Shown here one piece after another: positions 8,836 to 17,539 of a stretch of DNA of 64,000 nt. Origin of the DNA: Laspinema olomoucense D3b (GTDB lineage Bacteria; Cyanobacteriota; Cyanobacteriia; Cyanobacteriales; Laspinemataceae); the NCBI RefSeq assembly GCF_025370785.1, contig NZ_JAMXFA010000022.1:53636-117635 (forward strand). The letters are read 5' to 3'. Within the stretch, counting starts at the first letter, position 1, and the number at the start of each line of letters is the position of its first letter. The notes below the pieces were generated by a model. The model made no database searches, was not told the origin of the DNA, and was given only the letters and a program-made list of their open reading frames with translations. The translations under genes and the position numbers were made by a program.

Positions 8836-9509
8836 GACAAATCTCCTACTCAATTGCTCGATCGCGTTTGCATCGATATTTTGACATACTCTTGAGGAAA
8901 TTTGGAGACCCCCTGTAGCTGCCTGTGGCGTCCCCAGGGCGTCCGAGGCGGAATGAGAACCCAGGCACAAGCAACCGGGTTTCTGGCCCTAATCTGTTGC
9001 CAACTGGCTCAAATTTTTTCAAAAAACCAGGTTGCTAACCTGACGCGCTACCCCCATTTGAGGTAACGCTTATCATGCCGGACCCCCCGGCAATATGCTA
9101 CTATTTTTACCAGGAATTTTACCGTCAGGGAGCATCTGGAAGCTGAAATTACGTCAGATGCTATATCGAAAACGCTTACAGTTGGGTCTCGATGTGGCAT
9201 CGGCAGGCAACTGGATCCACAGCAAATTGCTGACCTGAACTGCCGAATGATTTAAAGGGGTCTTCAAATGGGGGAAAACCCGATGGGTGTGGCGATAAAC
9301 TCTTCACCCATTTGAGCAAATCAAAAATTCATTTTTTCGGCTGTCCCGTGGGGAGGGTCCGAAAAAATTTAGGAGGATGGGAATTAGTCACTTTGCAGGG
9401 CAATTTCTATTGATTTTAAATGCCAGATCGTGCCAAGGCCCCGCTTCGCGATCAGATGCATTGGGGTGCATTGGGGTAAAGCACAACGGGTTAACAGGAG
9501 GATTAACGG
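8836..9509. other. Intergenic region upstream of leuS and the Calx-beta gene
   Basis: This 674-bp stretch has no convincing gene. It contains a caaccgggtttctgg piece of the dispersed AAACCSGGTTT repeat at about 8969, and at about 9040-9070 gcgctacccccatttgaggtaacgc, which has short self-complementary arms (gttacc/ggtaac type). The Shine-Dalgarno ACAGGAGG for the next gene is at its right end. Confidence 0.5.
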
Positions 9510-12446
9510 ATGACGTTCATTTTTGGGGATAATCAAGGGAATAGTTTAATTGCTCCCGACAGCGACGATACCATTATTGGCGCCGATGGCAATGATTCTA
9601 TCTTGGGCAATGGCGGAGAGGATATCCTCTTTGGAGGTCTAGGAGAGGATACTTTAATTGGCGGTCCCGGGGCGGATATTTTTGTTCTAGGATCCGGCAG
9701 AGATACGATTGTGGATTTTCAAAAAGGGGTGGATAGACTGGCGGTTTCCCGGACCTTAAGATTTGCTCAAATTCGCCTGGAACCGATTTTTGATCCAGCG
9801 GACAATCGGAATCCGAATTCGGTGGCGATCGGGACTCAATTGGTGATCCAGAATGGCGATCGCCAGGTAATTGGGGAAGTATTCGGGTCAATTAATTTGG
9901 ATGCCACGGATTTTTTAAATGAAACCCTAGACCCCCGGGCGAGTATTGTCGAGTTGAGTGCCACTAATTTTACAGTGGCGGAGGGGGTTCCCAGTGTAGA
10001 AGTGAGGTTAGTTCGCACCGGCAACCTAAGTGAGGCGGCCAGTGTGACGATTTTGCCGACGGATGGGACGGCGATCGCCTCCGCCGATTACCTCGGAGGT
10101 CCAAGGGTGGTCACCTTTACCCCCGGACAATCTCAAGCAGTGGTGACCCTTCCTCTGATTGATGATCAGATTGTAGAACCGGCGGAAACCCTCACCCTTA
10201 GCTTAGTCACTCCCACGGAGAATTTGGGAGTGGGAGGGCGATCGCAATCCACCCTCACCATTCTGGATGACGATATAGCACTTTCTTTGGGTGAGCAAAC
10301 CTTTACCCTCAATGACCAAGGTGAGGCGATCGCCACCATCACCGTCCTCCGCAGTGGCATAGTAGAGGGTACAGTCGGTGCAACCATCACCCTCGCCCCC
10401 AACATCCCTAACCCTCCTGAAAATCTCAATACCCTGCAACTTCCGGTAAACTTTGCCCCAGGAGTCACCGCACAAACCGTCACAATTCCCCTCGTCAATG
10501 AACTGATTGCCACAGGCGTTGAAACCCTCAGTTTGACCCTCACTACCCCCACCGGAGGCGCAACCCTAGGCCCAAGCAATACCGCCACATTTACTATCGT
10601 CGATAATACCATCAATCCGGTTAGCTTACAGTTCAGTCAAACCGACTTTCAGGGGTTGGAAGATAGTACCCCCATTGTTCCAGTCACCGTGACCCGCACA
10701 GGTTCCCTCAATCGTCCAGTGAGCGTCACCCTGGCCCTCACACAGGGGACGACAACTGCACCGGAGGATTTCAATAGTACCCCGCTCCTTCTCACATTTG
10801 CCCCGGGAGAAACCACTCAAACCGTTTCAATTCCTATCACTAATGATAGAACCATAGAACCCGATGAAACCGTAGCCCTCACTTTAGTTAATCCCACCGG
10901 AGGCGCAACCCTAGGCACAACCAATACCGCCACATTTACCATCGTCGATAATGATGCTGCCTTGCAGTTTACTCGTCCAGATTTTAACGCAGTTGAGGAC
11001 CGTACCCCCATCCAACCCATCCAAGTGCAGCGCATTGGGTTTACAGGCATCCCCACAGGTGTCACCATTGGATTAAGTGATGGCACCGCTACGACACCCT
11101 TGGATTACGACCCCACCCCCATTGCGGTAGACTTTGCACCGGGAGAAACCCTCCAAACCCTGGCCATTCCCCTGGTGGATGATGACACCATAGAACCGAA
11201 TGAAACTATCAATTTGGCCTTACTTAATCCCACCAGTGAGGCAACCCTAGGGCAACCCAGTACGGCAGTATTCACCACTATCGATAATGATGTGCTGTTG
11301 CAGTTTAGTGCAGGGAACTTTGTTACCACTGAAGATGGCACAGCGATCGCCCCGGTAACCGTCACCCGAGAAGGCCGCCTGGAGACCGCTTTTTCCGCAG
11401 CGATCGCCCTCACCGATGGCACGGCCACCGCTCCCTTGGATCACAATAATACCCCAATTCTCGTCAATTTCGCCCCGGGAGAAAGCGTTCAAACCGTTGC
11501 CGTTCCCATTGTCAATGACACGGACAGCGAGCCCAACGAAACCCTGCAATTAACCCTCACCAACCCCAGTCTAGGGGCACGAATTGGTGCGCAAAATACT
11601 GCCACTTTAGCAATATTAGACAATGATATCCGCCTAGAATTTAGTGCACCGACCTTCATCCTCGAAGAAGATGGGACCGGAATTGTCGCCGTCACCGTCA
11701 CCCGCGCTGGCGGACTCCATCTCCCTGCTGGTGCAACCTTAGTTTTAGGGAATGGGACGGCCACTGCACCCTTTGATTACAATAATACGCCGATTCCGGT
11801 CAACTTTGCTCCCGGAGAAACCGCCCAAACCATCACCCTTCCCATCGCCAACGATGCGATCGTCGAAGTGAGTGAGACCCTCAATCTGGCCTTAATCAAT
11901 CCTACCCCCGGGGTAGAAATTGGTATCCAAAGTAATGCCACCCTCATCATTCCCCGCAGCGATCTGCCTGCCTTACTCAACTTTGAAGGCGTGGGAAATT
12001 TAGACCCCGTGAGCGGATTTTATGGCGATCGCGGGATATCTTTTTCCCCCAACGCCTTGGGAATCATGAGTACCGATGCCTTAGATGCCTTGGGATTACC
12101 CGGTGAATTCGGCGGAAATTTTGCCCCTCCCCCCAGCGGCACAACTGCCCTCACTTACGGAGAAAACTCGGCGATCGTCATGAATGTAGAAGGTGGATTT
12201 GACAATCAACTCTCCTTCTTCTATGCCTCCCCTTTCGCCCGTCACAGCGTCACCCTCTATGACGGATTAGGCGCATCCGGCAACATTTTGGCATCCATCC
12301 CCTTATCCACCACCGCAGCAGGTTCCTTACCCCATGTTTATGAAGAATTTGAGCAAGTAACCCTCCCCTTCGCGGGAGTCGCCCGTTCCGTCAGTTTCGG
12401 CAGCGTTCCCAACAAACTCATCCTCGATGATATCCTTCTAGGATAA
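9510..12446 (+). CDS. RTX/Calx-beta repeat protein, probably secreted
   Basis: A 978-residue modular Ca2+-binding protein. Residues 20-60 hold RTX-type glycine/aspartate nonapeptides (GNDSILGNGGEDILFGG). Six Calx-beta domains of about 112 residues begin near 143, 255, 369, 483, 594 and 706, each ending in a VDNDI/ILDDDI-like linker. Residues 815-978 form a distinct C-terminal domain (LNFEGVGNLDPVSGFYGDRG...) resembling PEP-CTERM-type beta-sandwich domains. There is no Sec signal peptide. RTX proteins usually leave by type I secretion, with an adhesion or calcium-dependent surface role (inference). The repeats are conserved at DNA level (ggaggcgcaaccctagg recurs), so recombination between them is plausible. 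Confidence 0.85.
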   Translation: MTFIFGDNQGNSLIAPDSDDTIIGADGNDSILGNGGEDILFGGLGEDTLIGGPGADIFVLGSGRDTIVDFQKGVDRLAVSRTLRFAQIRLEPIFDPADNRNPNSVAIGTQLVIQNGDRQVIGEVFGSINLDATDFLNETLDPRASIVELSATNFTVAEGVPSVEVRLVRTGNLSEAASVTILPTDGTAIASADYLGGPRVVTFTPGQSQAVVTLPLIDDQIVEPAETLTLSLVTPTENLGVGGRSQSTLTILDDDIALSLGEQTFTLNDQGEAIATITVLRSGIVEGTVGATITLAPNIPNPPENLNTLQLPVNFAPGVTAQTVTIPLVNELIATGVETLSLTLTTPTGGATLGPSNTATFTIVDNTINPVSLQFSQTDFQGLEDSTPIVPVTVTRTGSLNRPVSVTLALTQGTTTAPEDFNSTPLLLTFAPGETTQTVSIPITNDRTIEPDETVALTLVNPTGGATLGTTNTATFTIVDNDAALQFTRPDFNAVEDRTPIQPIQVQRIGFTGIPTGVTIGLSDGTATTPLDYDPTPIAVDFAPGETLQTLAIPLVDDDTIEPNETINLALLNPTSEATLGQPSTAVFTTIDNDVLLQFSAGNFVTTEDGTAIAPVTVTREGRLETAFSAAIALTDGTATAPLDHNNTPILVNFAPGESVQTVAVPIVNDTDSEPNETLQLTLTNPSLGARIGAQNTATLAILDNDIRLEFSAPTFILEEDGTGIVAVTVTRAGGLHLPAGATLVLGNGTATAPFDYNNTPIPVNFAPGETAQTITLPIANDAIVEVSETLNLALINPTPGVEIGIQSNATLIIPRSDLPALLNFEGVGNLDPVSGFYGDRGISFSPNALGIMSTDALDALGLPGEFGGNFAPPPSGTTALTYGENSAIVMNVEGGFDNQLSFFYASPFARHSVTLYDGLGASGNILASIPLSTTAAGSLPHVYEEFEQVTLPFAGVARSVSFGSVPNKLILDDILLG

Positions 12447-12460
12447 TGTTTCTTATGTTT

Positions 12461-12486
12461 GTAGTAACGACAGAAGTCGTTACTAC
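12461..12486 (+). terminator. Hairpin after the Calx-beta gene
   Basis: A perfect 11-bp stem, GTAGTAACGAC with GTCGTTACTAC, has an AGAA loop 14 bp after the stop codon. There is no T-run. It shares gtttgtagtaac with the 6179-6231 hairpin, so it is a dispersed palindrome that may also serve as a terminator. Confidence 0.6.
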
Positions 12487-12511
12487 GAATAGAAAGAGAA
12501 CGAATTGAATC

Positions 12512-12673
12512 GTGTCCTGTAGATGGAATGGAGTGGAAAAATTGAGGGTAAACTTGCGATCGGGATTAATCACCGGCGCTGCAATTTTACCGCCAACCTG
12601 GGACTTTAAACGGGTAGAGCGCAATATTCCCCCAGTGACGGAAGCAGAGTGGGACCGATTGGGACTCCTCTAA
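12512..12673 (+). other. Possible 53-codon ORF or gene remnant
   Basis: An open frame from GTG at 12512 to TAA at 12673 encodes a 53-residue peptide ending PPVTEAEWDRLGLL. I do not recognise it. It lacks a clear ribosome binding site and could be the 3' remnant of a longer gene. It lies in the 620-bp gap between the Calx-beta gene and desB. Confidence 0.3.
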
Positions 12674-12844
12674 TCGCCTATTGCTAACACGCAACTTTTT
12701 GAGGGAGGAGATCGGGCATCCCGAGGCAGAAATAGGCAGGGGTTATGAGTTTTAGGCAGGATAATCCGTAATTTTGAAACGTTTCTTAACAATTCAGCTC
12801 AAAACGGGTTAAAATAAATTCCGTTTATCGGCTGCGTTTTTCAT

Positions 12845-12867
12845 CTTCCGTCTCCCGGAAGTTTTTT
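12845..12867 (+). terminator. Intrinsic terminator or attenuator upstream of desB
   Basis: CTTCCG (12845-12850) pairs with CGGAAG (12856-12861), followed by six T. The only upstream coding candidate is the doubtful 53-codon ORF, so this could end a small RNA or act as an attenuator in a long desB leader. desB starts 200 bp downstream. Confidence 0.55.
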
Positions 12868-13067
12868 ATAAAGCGTCAGGGAGTTCTCAGCGTTTTCAGA
12901 CCCGTGGGGTTCAATTCGTTCAATCATGAGGAGGACCGCATCGGGGGAATGAAGAGACTGAATAACGCGGGTCTCTTTGGGGAGAAGACTTTAAAGCCTT
13001 TTTAGGCGGAAAGGGACGGGTGAAAGGTGAAAGGCAGGTTTGAAAATCAGGTAAAAGCGGAAATTTC

Positions 13068-14144
13068 GTGCAAGCAAACACAGTTCTTGATCAGACGACT
13101 GGTACAGTTTCACAGACACAAACCCAAGAGTTACCCTTTACTCTTCAGGATGTGAAGGCGGCAATTCCTGCCGAGTGTTTTGAACCCTCGATACCCAAGT
13201 CTTTGAGTTACTTTTTTCTGGATATTGGGATTATTGCGGGACTGTATGCGATCGCATACAATCTGGACTCCTGGTTCTTTTTTCCCATTTTCTGGGTGAT
13301 GCAAGGGACAATGTTTTGGGCATTATTTGTCGTGGGTCATGACTGTGGTCATGGCTCTTTTTCTAAGCTCAAATGGTTGAATAACCTCATCGGACATTTG
13401 TCTCATATTCCCATTTTAGTTCCTTACCACGGTTGGCGGATCAGTCATCGGACCCATCATGGAAACACGGGAAATTTAGACACAGACGAAAGCTGGTATC
13501 CGGTATCTGAGGAAAAATACAATCGGATGCCTTGGTATGAAAAGCTATTCCGCTTTTATTTACCCTTATTAGCCTATCCGCTTTATCTGTTCAAGCGATC
13601 GCCCGATCGCGCCGGTTCCCATTTTCTCCCCAGCAGTCCCCTGTTCCGTCCCTCGGAAAAATGGGATATTGTGACCAGTTCGGTCCTGTGGGTGATGATG
13701 GTGGCATTCCTCGGGGTGCTCACCTATCAATTTGGGTGGGTCTTTTTGGTTAAATATTACCTCGTACCTTATATCATTTTTGTGATGTGGTTGGACTTAG
13801 TGACCTTCTTGCATCATACGGAAGATGATATTCCGTGGTATCGAGGAGAGGATTGGTATTTTCTCAAAGGTGCGCTTTCGACCATCGATCGCGACTATGG
13901 ATTTATAAATCCCATCCATCATAATATTGGCACTCATGTGGCGCATCATATTTTCTTAAATATGCCCCACTATCACTTAAAGACAGCAACCGAGGCGATT
14001 AAACCCTTGTTAGGTGATTATTATCGCTCCTCCAACGAACCCATTTTAAAGAGCTTTATTCGCTCTTATTTGTCCTGTCATTTTGTGCCAAATAGCGGGT
14101 CCAAGGTGTACTATGAATCCCCTTGGAAGCCGAAATCGAAATAA
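13068..14144 (+). CDS. desB: Omega-3 (delta-15) acyl-lipid desaturase
   Basis: A 358-residue membrane di-iron desaturase. The histidine boxes are HDCGH (about 96-100), HRTHH (about 132-136) and HVAHH near residue 303, with an extra HHTEDD. The segments GSHFLPSSPLFRPSEKWD and STIDRDYGFINPIHH match DesB better than the delta-12 enzyme DesA. It inserts the third double bond in thylakoid and plasma membrane lipids, usually cold-induced in cyanobacteria. The start is GTG at 13068 with a weak ribosome binding site. The long upstream region with a terminator-like hairpin at 12845 suggests leader control (inference). It is followed by a strong terminator. Confidence 0.92.
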   Translation: MQANTVLDQTTGTVSQTQTQELPFTLQDVKAAIPAECFEPSIPKSLSYFFLDIGIIAGLYAIAYNLDSWFFFPIFWVMQGTMFWALFVVGHDCGHGSFSKLKWLNNLIGHLSHIPILVPYHGWRISHRTHHGNTGNLDTDESWYPVSEEKYNRMPWYEKLFRFYLPLLAYPLYLFKRSPDRAGSHFLPSSPLFRPSEKWDIVTSSVLWVMMVAFLGVLTYQFGWVFLVKYYLVPYIIFVMWLDLVTFLHHTEDDIPWYRGEDWYFLKGALSTIDRDYGFINPIHHNIGTHVAHHIFLNMPHYHLKTATEAIKPLLGDYYRSSNEPILKSFIRSYLSCHFVPNSGSKVYYESPWKPKSK

Positions 14145-14190
14145 CTAGAAATAGTCCCGATCCCTTCCGGGTTGGGACCGTTGGCAAATG

Positions 14191-14215
14191 GCCCGCCTGT
14201 GCGGGCTATTTTTTT
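14191..14215 (+). terminator. Intrinsic terminator after desB
   Basis: GCCCGC-CTGT-GCGGGC (14191-14206) is followed by TATTTTTTT. The same hairpin core recurs at about 14350 inside the neighbouring element. Confidence 0.85.
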
Positions 14216-14222
14216 GCCTGGG

Positions 14223-14318
14223 ATTGTAAAAACCCGCAATTGTAAAAACCCGCAATTGTAAAAACCCGCAATTGTAAAAACCCGCAATTGTAAAAACCCG
14301 CAATTGTAAAAACCCGCA
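14223..14318. repeat. Six perfect tandem copies of a 16-bp unit
   Basis: The unit attgtaaaaacccgca is repeated six times without a mismatch (96 bp). The last copies overlap the left end of the inverted-repeat element 14307-14528, so the array probably arose by slippage at the element's end. Confidence 0.95.
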
Positions 14319-14528
14319 GGCTGAAGCCCGGAGGCTATACGGACAAAGCCCGCCTGCGCGGGCTATAAGAGTATTGTTATACCCAATCCGGTTGTGAAAG
14401 TCCTATCTTATTCTTTAGCCTGCGTTTGGCGCAGCCTGCGCGATAGCGCTTAGGCAGGCTACCCTTCACCGAAGCCGCTAGCGCGTCTACGTTCGTGTAG
14501 CCTCCGGGCTTCAGCCTGTGGGTTTTTA
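14307..14528. mobile_element. MITE-like element with 31-bp inverted repeats
   Basis: The left end 14307-14337 (taaaaacccgcaggctgaag...) and right end 14498-14528 (ending cttcagcctgtgggttttta) are inverted repeats with one mismatch. The 222-bp element carries no ORF. Its interior has nested palindromes (agcctgc...gcaggct) and tatacccaatccg. A relative with tataccaaatccg, an inverted match to the ggacaaagcc segment and taaaaacc-type ends lies at 45541-45787. A non-autonomous transposable element is the best explanation. I saw no matching transposase in the window. Confidence 0.7.
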
Positions 14529-14652
14529 TTGGGTTTAGTCTAAAATTGGGAGGAGGACCGGATGCATCTATTATTTCACCCCAGAAAAATGTAGGCGCTG
14601 TTTACTCCCTATCAATTTAGAAAACCCAATTTATTTCAGGAGGCATAGATCA

Positions 14653-16572
14653 ATGGTTAGATTAAAAACTTGGCAATGGGTAGTTTTAGCCCTGCCGATC
14701 GCCGCGATTGTTACCTTTTTGCTAGTGGCAGCCGGAACCCAAATACATGAATGGAATCTAAACTGGATTTGGGCCATATTTACCCTAGTTTTAGTCGGGT
14801 GGCGGTGGATATTAGTGCGGTGGACTCAACCGATGATGGCGGAAATGGAAGCGGCGATCGCCCAGGTGAATCAGGACATCGAAGAGTCTAAACAACAAAA
14901 CACCGGACCCACCGCTGATGAAGCCACTCAAAAAGCCGAAATTGCCTTACAGAAGATATTAGAAACCTCTCGGACTGATGCGCCGATTTGGGAGGATTTA
15001 CAAACCTTTGGAAACCGATGTCAGGAAGTCGTAACCGCCATTGCCTTAATTTATAATCCAGAAGTCAAATATCCCCTACTTAATATTTACATTCCCCAAG
15101 CTTATGGACTGATTCGCGGGACCGTCGATGATATGGACCGCTGGATGCAACAACTTTCACCCGCCTTGAATCAAGTCACCGTAGGACAAGCCTTTCAAGC
15201 TTATGAAATGTATCGAAAATTGGAACCGTCGGCGCGGAAACTGTTCCAAGTTTGGAACTGGGTACAATGGTTTGTGAATCCGGCTGTAGCGGCTGCCCGA
15301 GTCGCCTCCCAGGGTTCTAGCAATCGGGCAACTCAAGAATTGTTAGTAAATTTGGGACAACTGTTGCGCGAAGCAGCATTACGGAATTTGAGTCGGCAAG
15401 CGGCTACTTTGTATGGAAATCGGACTTTACCCGAGAGTGCTTCACCCATAGCTACTCCCGCTTTACCGAAGGCCAAAACCCAAACTCTGCGAGAGATTAT
15501 CTCCCAAGCAGAACCTGTGGAAAAAATCGCACAAAAGCCCATTAATATTTTGTTAGTGGGGCGCACAGGGGCGGGAAAAAGTAGTCTGATTAATACCTTG
15601 TTTGACAGCGATCGCGCCGAAGTTGATTTGTTGCCGAGTACGGACCTAATTTCCAACTATCACTGGCAGAGTGAGGGCGGGGAAACCTTGATTTTATGGG
15701 ATACCCCGGGATATGAACAAGCAAAACGCGCCGATTTGCGAGAGATGGTGCTCGACTATGGCAAAACCGCCGATTTGTTATTGTTAGTGACCCCCGCTAT
15801 GGATCCGGCCCTGCAAATGGATGTGGATTTTCTCAAAGAAATCAAGGCAGAAGTGTCAGATTTACCGGCGATCGCCGTGGTGACGCAAGTCGATCGCTTG
15901 CGTCCGATTCGGGAGTGGAATCCTCCTTATGATTGGGTTTGGGGGGATAAACCCAAAGAAAAATCCATTCGAGAAGCAACGCAGTATCGCACTGAACAAT
16001 TGGGGGAATATTGCGATCGCATTTTACCCATTGTGACCCAAGACTCACAACAAGGGCGAACTGCTTGGAATGCCGATACCCTGGCGGTAGCGCTGATTGA
16101 GGCGATCGACCCGGCGAAACAACAGCGCCTCGCCCGATTTTTGCGCGATCGCGAATCCCGGATCGTGACTTCGGCTAGAATTATCGATCGCTATACCTTC
16201 CAGATGACAACCACCCAAGGCGTGACCTCTTTACTCAAGACTCCCGTGCTCCAGTTCATTTCCACCCTCTCCACCGGGTCCCCGACCCTCGCCTACGCCT
16301 TAGCGGAACAAATCCCGGTAGAACAGTTACCCGTGGTGATTGGTAAACTGCAAATGGCCTATGACTTATTTAATTTGTTGAATACCGACGCCAAACCCTT
16401 TCAGTTTGATTTGCTCTCCCTGTGGCCCTTGCTGCGGGATAATCGGGGAACGAGCGATCGCAATGCCTGGGCCTTCGGTCATGCCTTAGTTGAATATTGG
16501 ACCCAGAAATTAACCTTACAACAACTGCGATCGCGCTTTGAGTCCTATTTGGAGCCACAACCAACATCCTGA
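14653..16572 (+). CDS. Membrane-anchored dynamin/Era-like GTPase
   Basis: A 639-residue protein. Two N-terminal membrane helices (about 9-27 and 37-56) precede a helical region to about 290. The GTPase domain then has G1 GRTGAGKSS (about 302-310), G3 DTPGYE, and G4 TQVD in place of NKxD. About 150 C-terminal residues are helical. It resembles the YcjX/HSR1-type GTPases of unknown function in cyanobacteria. The start is supported by CAGGAGG ten bases upstream. It is monocistronic. A role at the membrane is inferred only from the architecture. Confidence 0.8.
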   Translation: MVRLKTWQWVVLALPIAAIVTFLLVAAGTQIHEWNLNWIWAIFTLVLVGWRWILVRWTQPMMAEMEAAIAQVNQDIEESKQQNTGPTADEATQKAEIALQKILETSRTDAPIWEDLQTFGNRCQEVVTAIALIYNPEVKYPLLNIYIPQAYGLIRGTVDDMDRWMQQLSPALNQVTVGQAFQAYEMYRKLEPSARKLFQVWNWVQWFVNPAVAAARVASQGSSNRATQELLVNLGQLLREAALRNLSRQAATLYGNRTLPESASPIATPALPKAKTQTLREIISQAEPVEKIAQKPINILLVGRTGAGKSSLINTLFDSDRAEVDLLPSTDLISNYHWQSEGGETLILWDTPGYEQAKRADLREMVLDYGKTADLLLLVTPAMDPALQMDVDFLKEIKAEVSDLPAIAVVTQVDRLRPIREWNPPYDWVWGDKPKEKSIREATQYRTEQLGEYCDRILPIVTQDSQQGRTAWNADTLAVALIEAIDPAKQQRLARFLRDRESRIVTSARIIDRYTFQMTTTQGVTSLLKTPVLQFISTLSTGSPTLAYALAEQIPVEQLPVVIGKLQMAYDLFNLLNTDAKPFQFDLLSLWPLLRDNRGTSDRNAWAFGHALVEYWTQKLTLQQLRSRFESYLEPQPTS

Positions 16573-17206
16573 AGAAGGGTGGGGGTTTTGGCCCTTGCGC
16601 CTTTTAGCCGACTAATACTCAGTCATTTGGCGGATGTCCGGGAGGACTACTCTGGGTGATAATAGAGAACAAGAGAGTCAATTATAGAGAAAGGAACTGC
16701 CCCAGTGAAATTAAATAACTGGGGTTTTTGCTTTTTACACACTGAAGCCTCACCCCAGGGGGGCAGAAATTGGTGATTCCGAATCCAGAGAATAGCTGAC
16801 ACCTCCATATTTGCCCCAGATCGCGATCGGCGATACAAAACCAACCCTTACCCCTGATGGTGGAGCGAATAATTAGGCGAATTGACCTCAATAAAAAACC
16901 CCCAAATCGTTGGGGGTTCGCCATGCACATTTCTCAATCTCTTTAGATCCTACTGTTAAGCCCTGAGAAAAAAATCAGCCAAAGTGCGGATTTATAGGGG
17001 TTAAATGTACCTATTTTTGTAAAAATTCATCCTAAATTTCTTCTTCATGAGGGTTGGCAAAACCCCTCAATTGTCTCCGATTTTTCAGAGTCATCCCGTT
17101 GAAACCCCATGATCAGACCGAGGTTCGCTACAATCACAGGAGCAGCTTCCCCAGTGCCCTGGGGGACTGGAGTCCAATACAATCCTCCTCGAATCATCAA
17201 AAACTC
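16573..17206. other. Intergenic region with two terminator-like hairpins
   Basis: This 634-bp gap has no convincing gene. A + strand terminator CCCCAGT...ACTGGGG plus five T lies at 16700-16729. A - strand terminator lies at 16893-16918 (AACCCCCAA-ATCG-TTGGGGGTT, with six A on the left reading as T on the - strand). No minus-strand gene feeds the latter. Structured sequence at about 17045-17180 (GAGGGTT/AACCCCTC and CCCCAGTGCCCTGGGG hairpins) may belong to a small RNA. Confidence 0.5.
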
Positions 17207-17530
17207 ATGAATCCTCAAGAACGGCAAAAATTAGAGCGCAAACTACAAGATTTAGAGGCGCAAATCCATCAACCGCAACCCTTACCCACCTCGACCCCGG
17301 ACACCCCCTCCTTGAAATCGGTCTACCAACAGTTAACCCTGTGGTATCAAGGACTGCCTGATAGAGGGAAAGTAGTGGCGATCGCGGTGGGAGCAGTCTT
17401 TGCCTTATCCGCCGTGAGTACAGTCTTAAATTTGGTTCGGTTAGCCTTTACCTTGGCCGCAGTTGGGGTGTTAGGATTTGTCGGATATAAATTATTTTTA
17501 GCGTCTAAATCCTCCAATCCAAATCCATAA
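17207..17530 (+). CDS. Small two-helix membrane protein with coiled-coil N-terminus
   Basis: A 107-residue protein starting at ATG 17207. The open frame extends upstream, but that part is non-coding in appearance. Residues 1-20 (MNPQERQKLERKLQDLEAQI) form a short charged coiled coil, followed by a Pro-rich linker and two hydrophobic helices at about 53-72 and 76-96. I do not recognise a family beyond similar cyanobacterial hypotheticals. It ends 9 bp before the RDD-pentapeptide gene, so the two are probably cotranscribed and may act together at the membrane. Confidence 0.65.
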   Translation: MNPQERQKLERKLQDLEAQIHQPQPLPTSTPDTPSLKSVYQQLTLWYQGLPDRGKVVAIAVGAVFALSAVSTVLNLVRLAFTLAAVGVLGFVGYKLFLASKSSNPNP

Positions 17531-17539
17531 GAGATAAGA

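Noticed and set aside
10166-11980. Several minus-strand ORFs inside the Calx-beta gene
   Set aside because: They repeat with the domain period and are mirror frames of the repeats.
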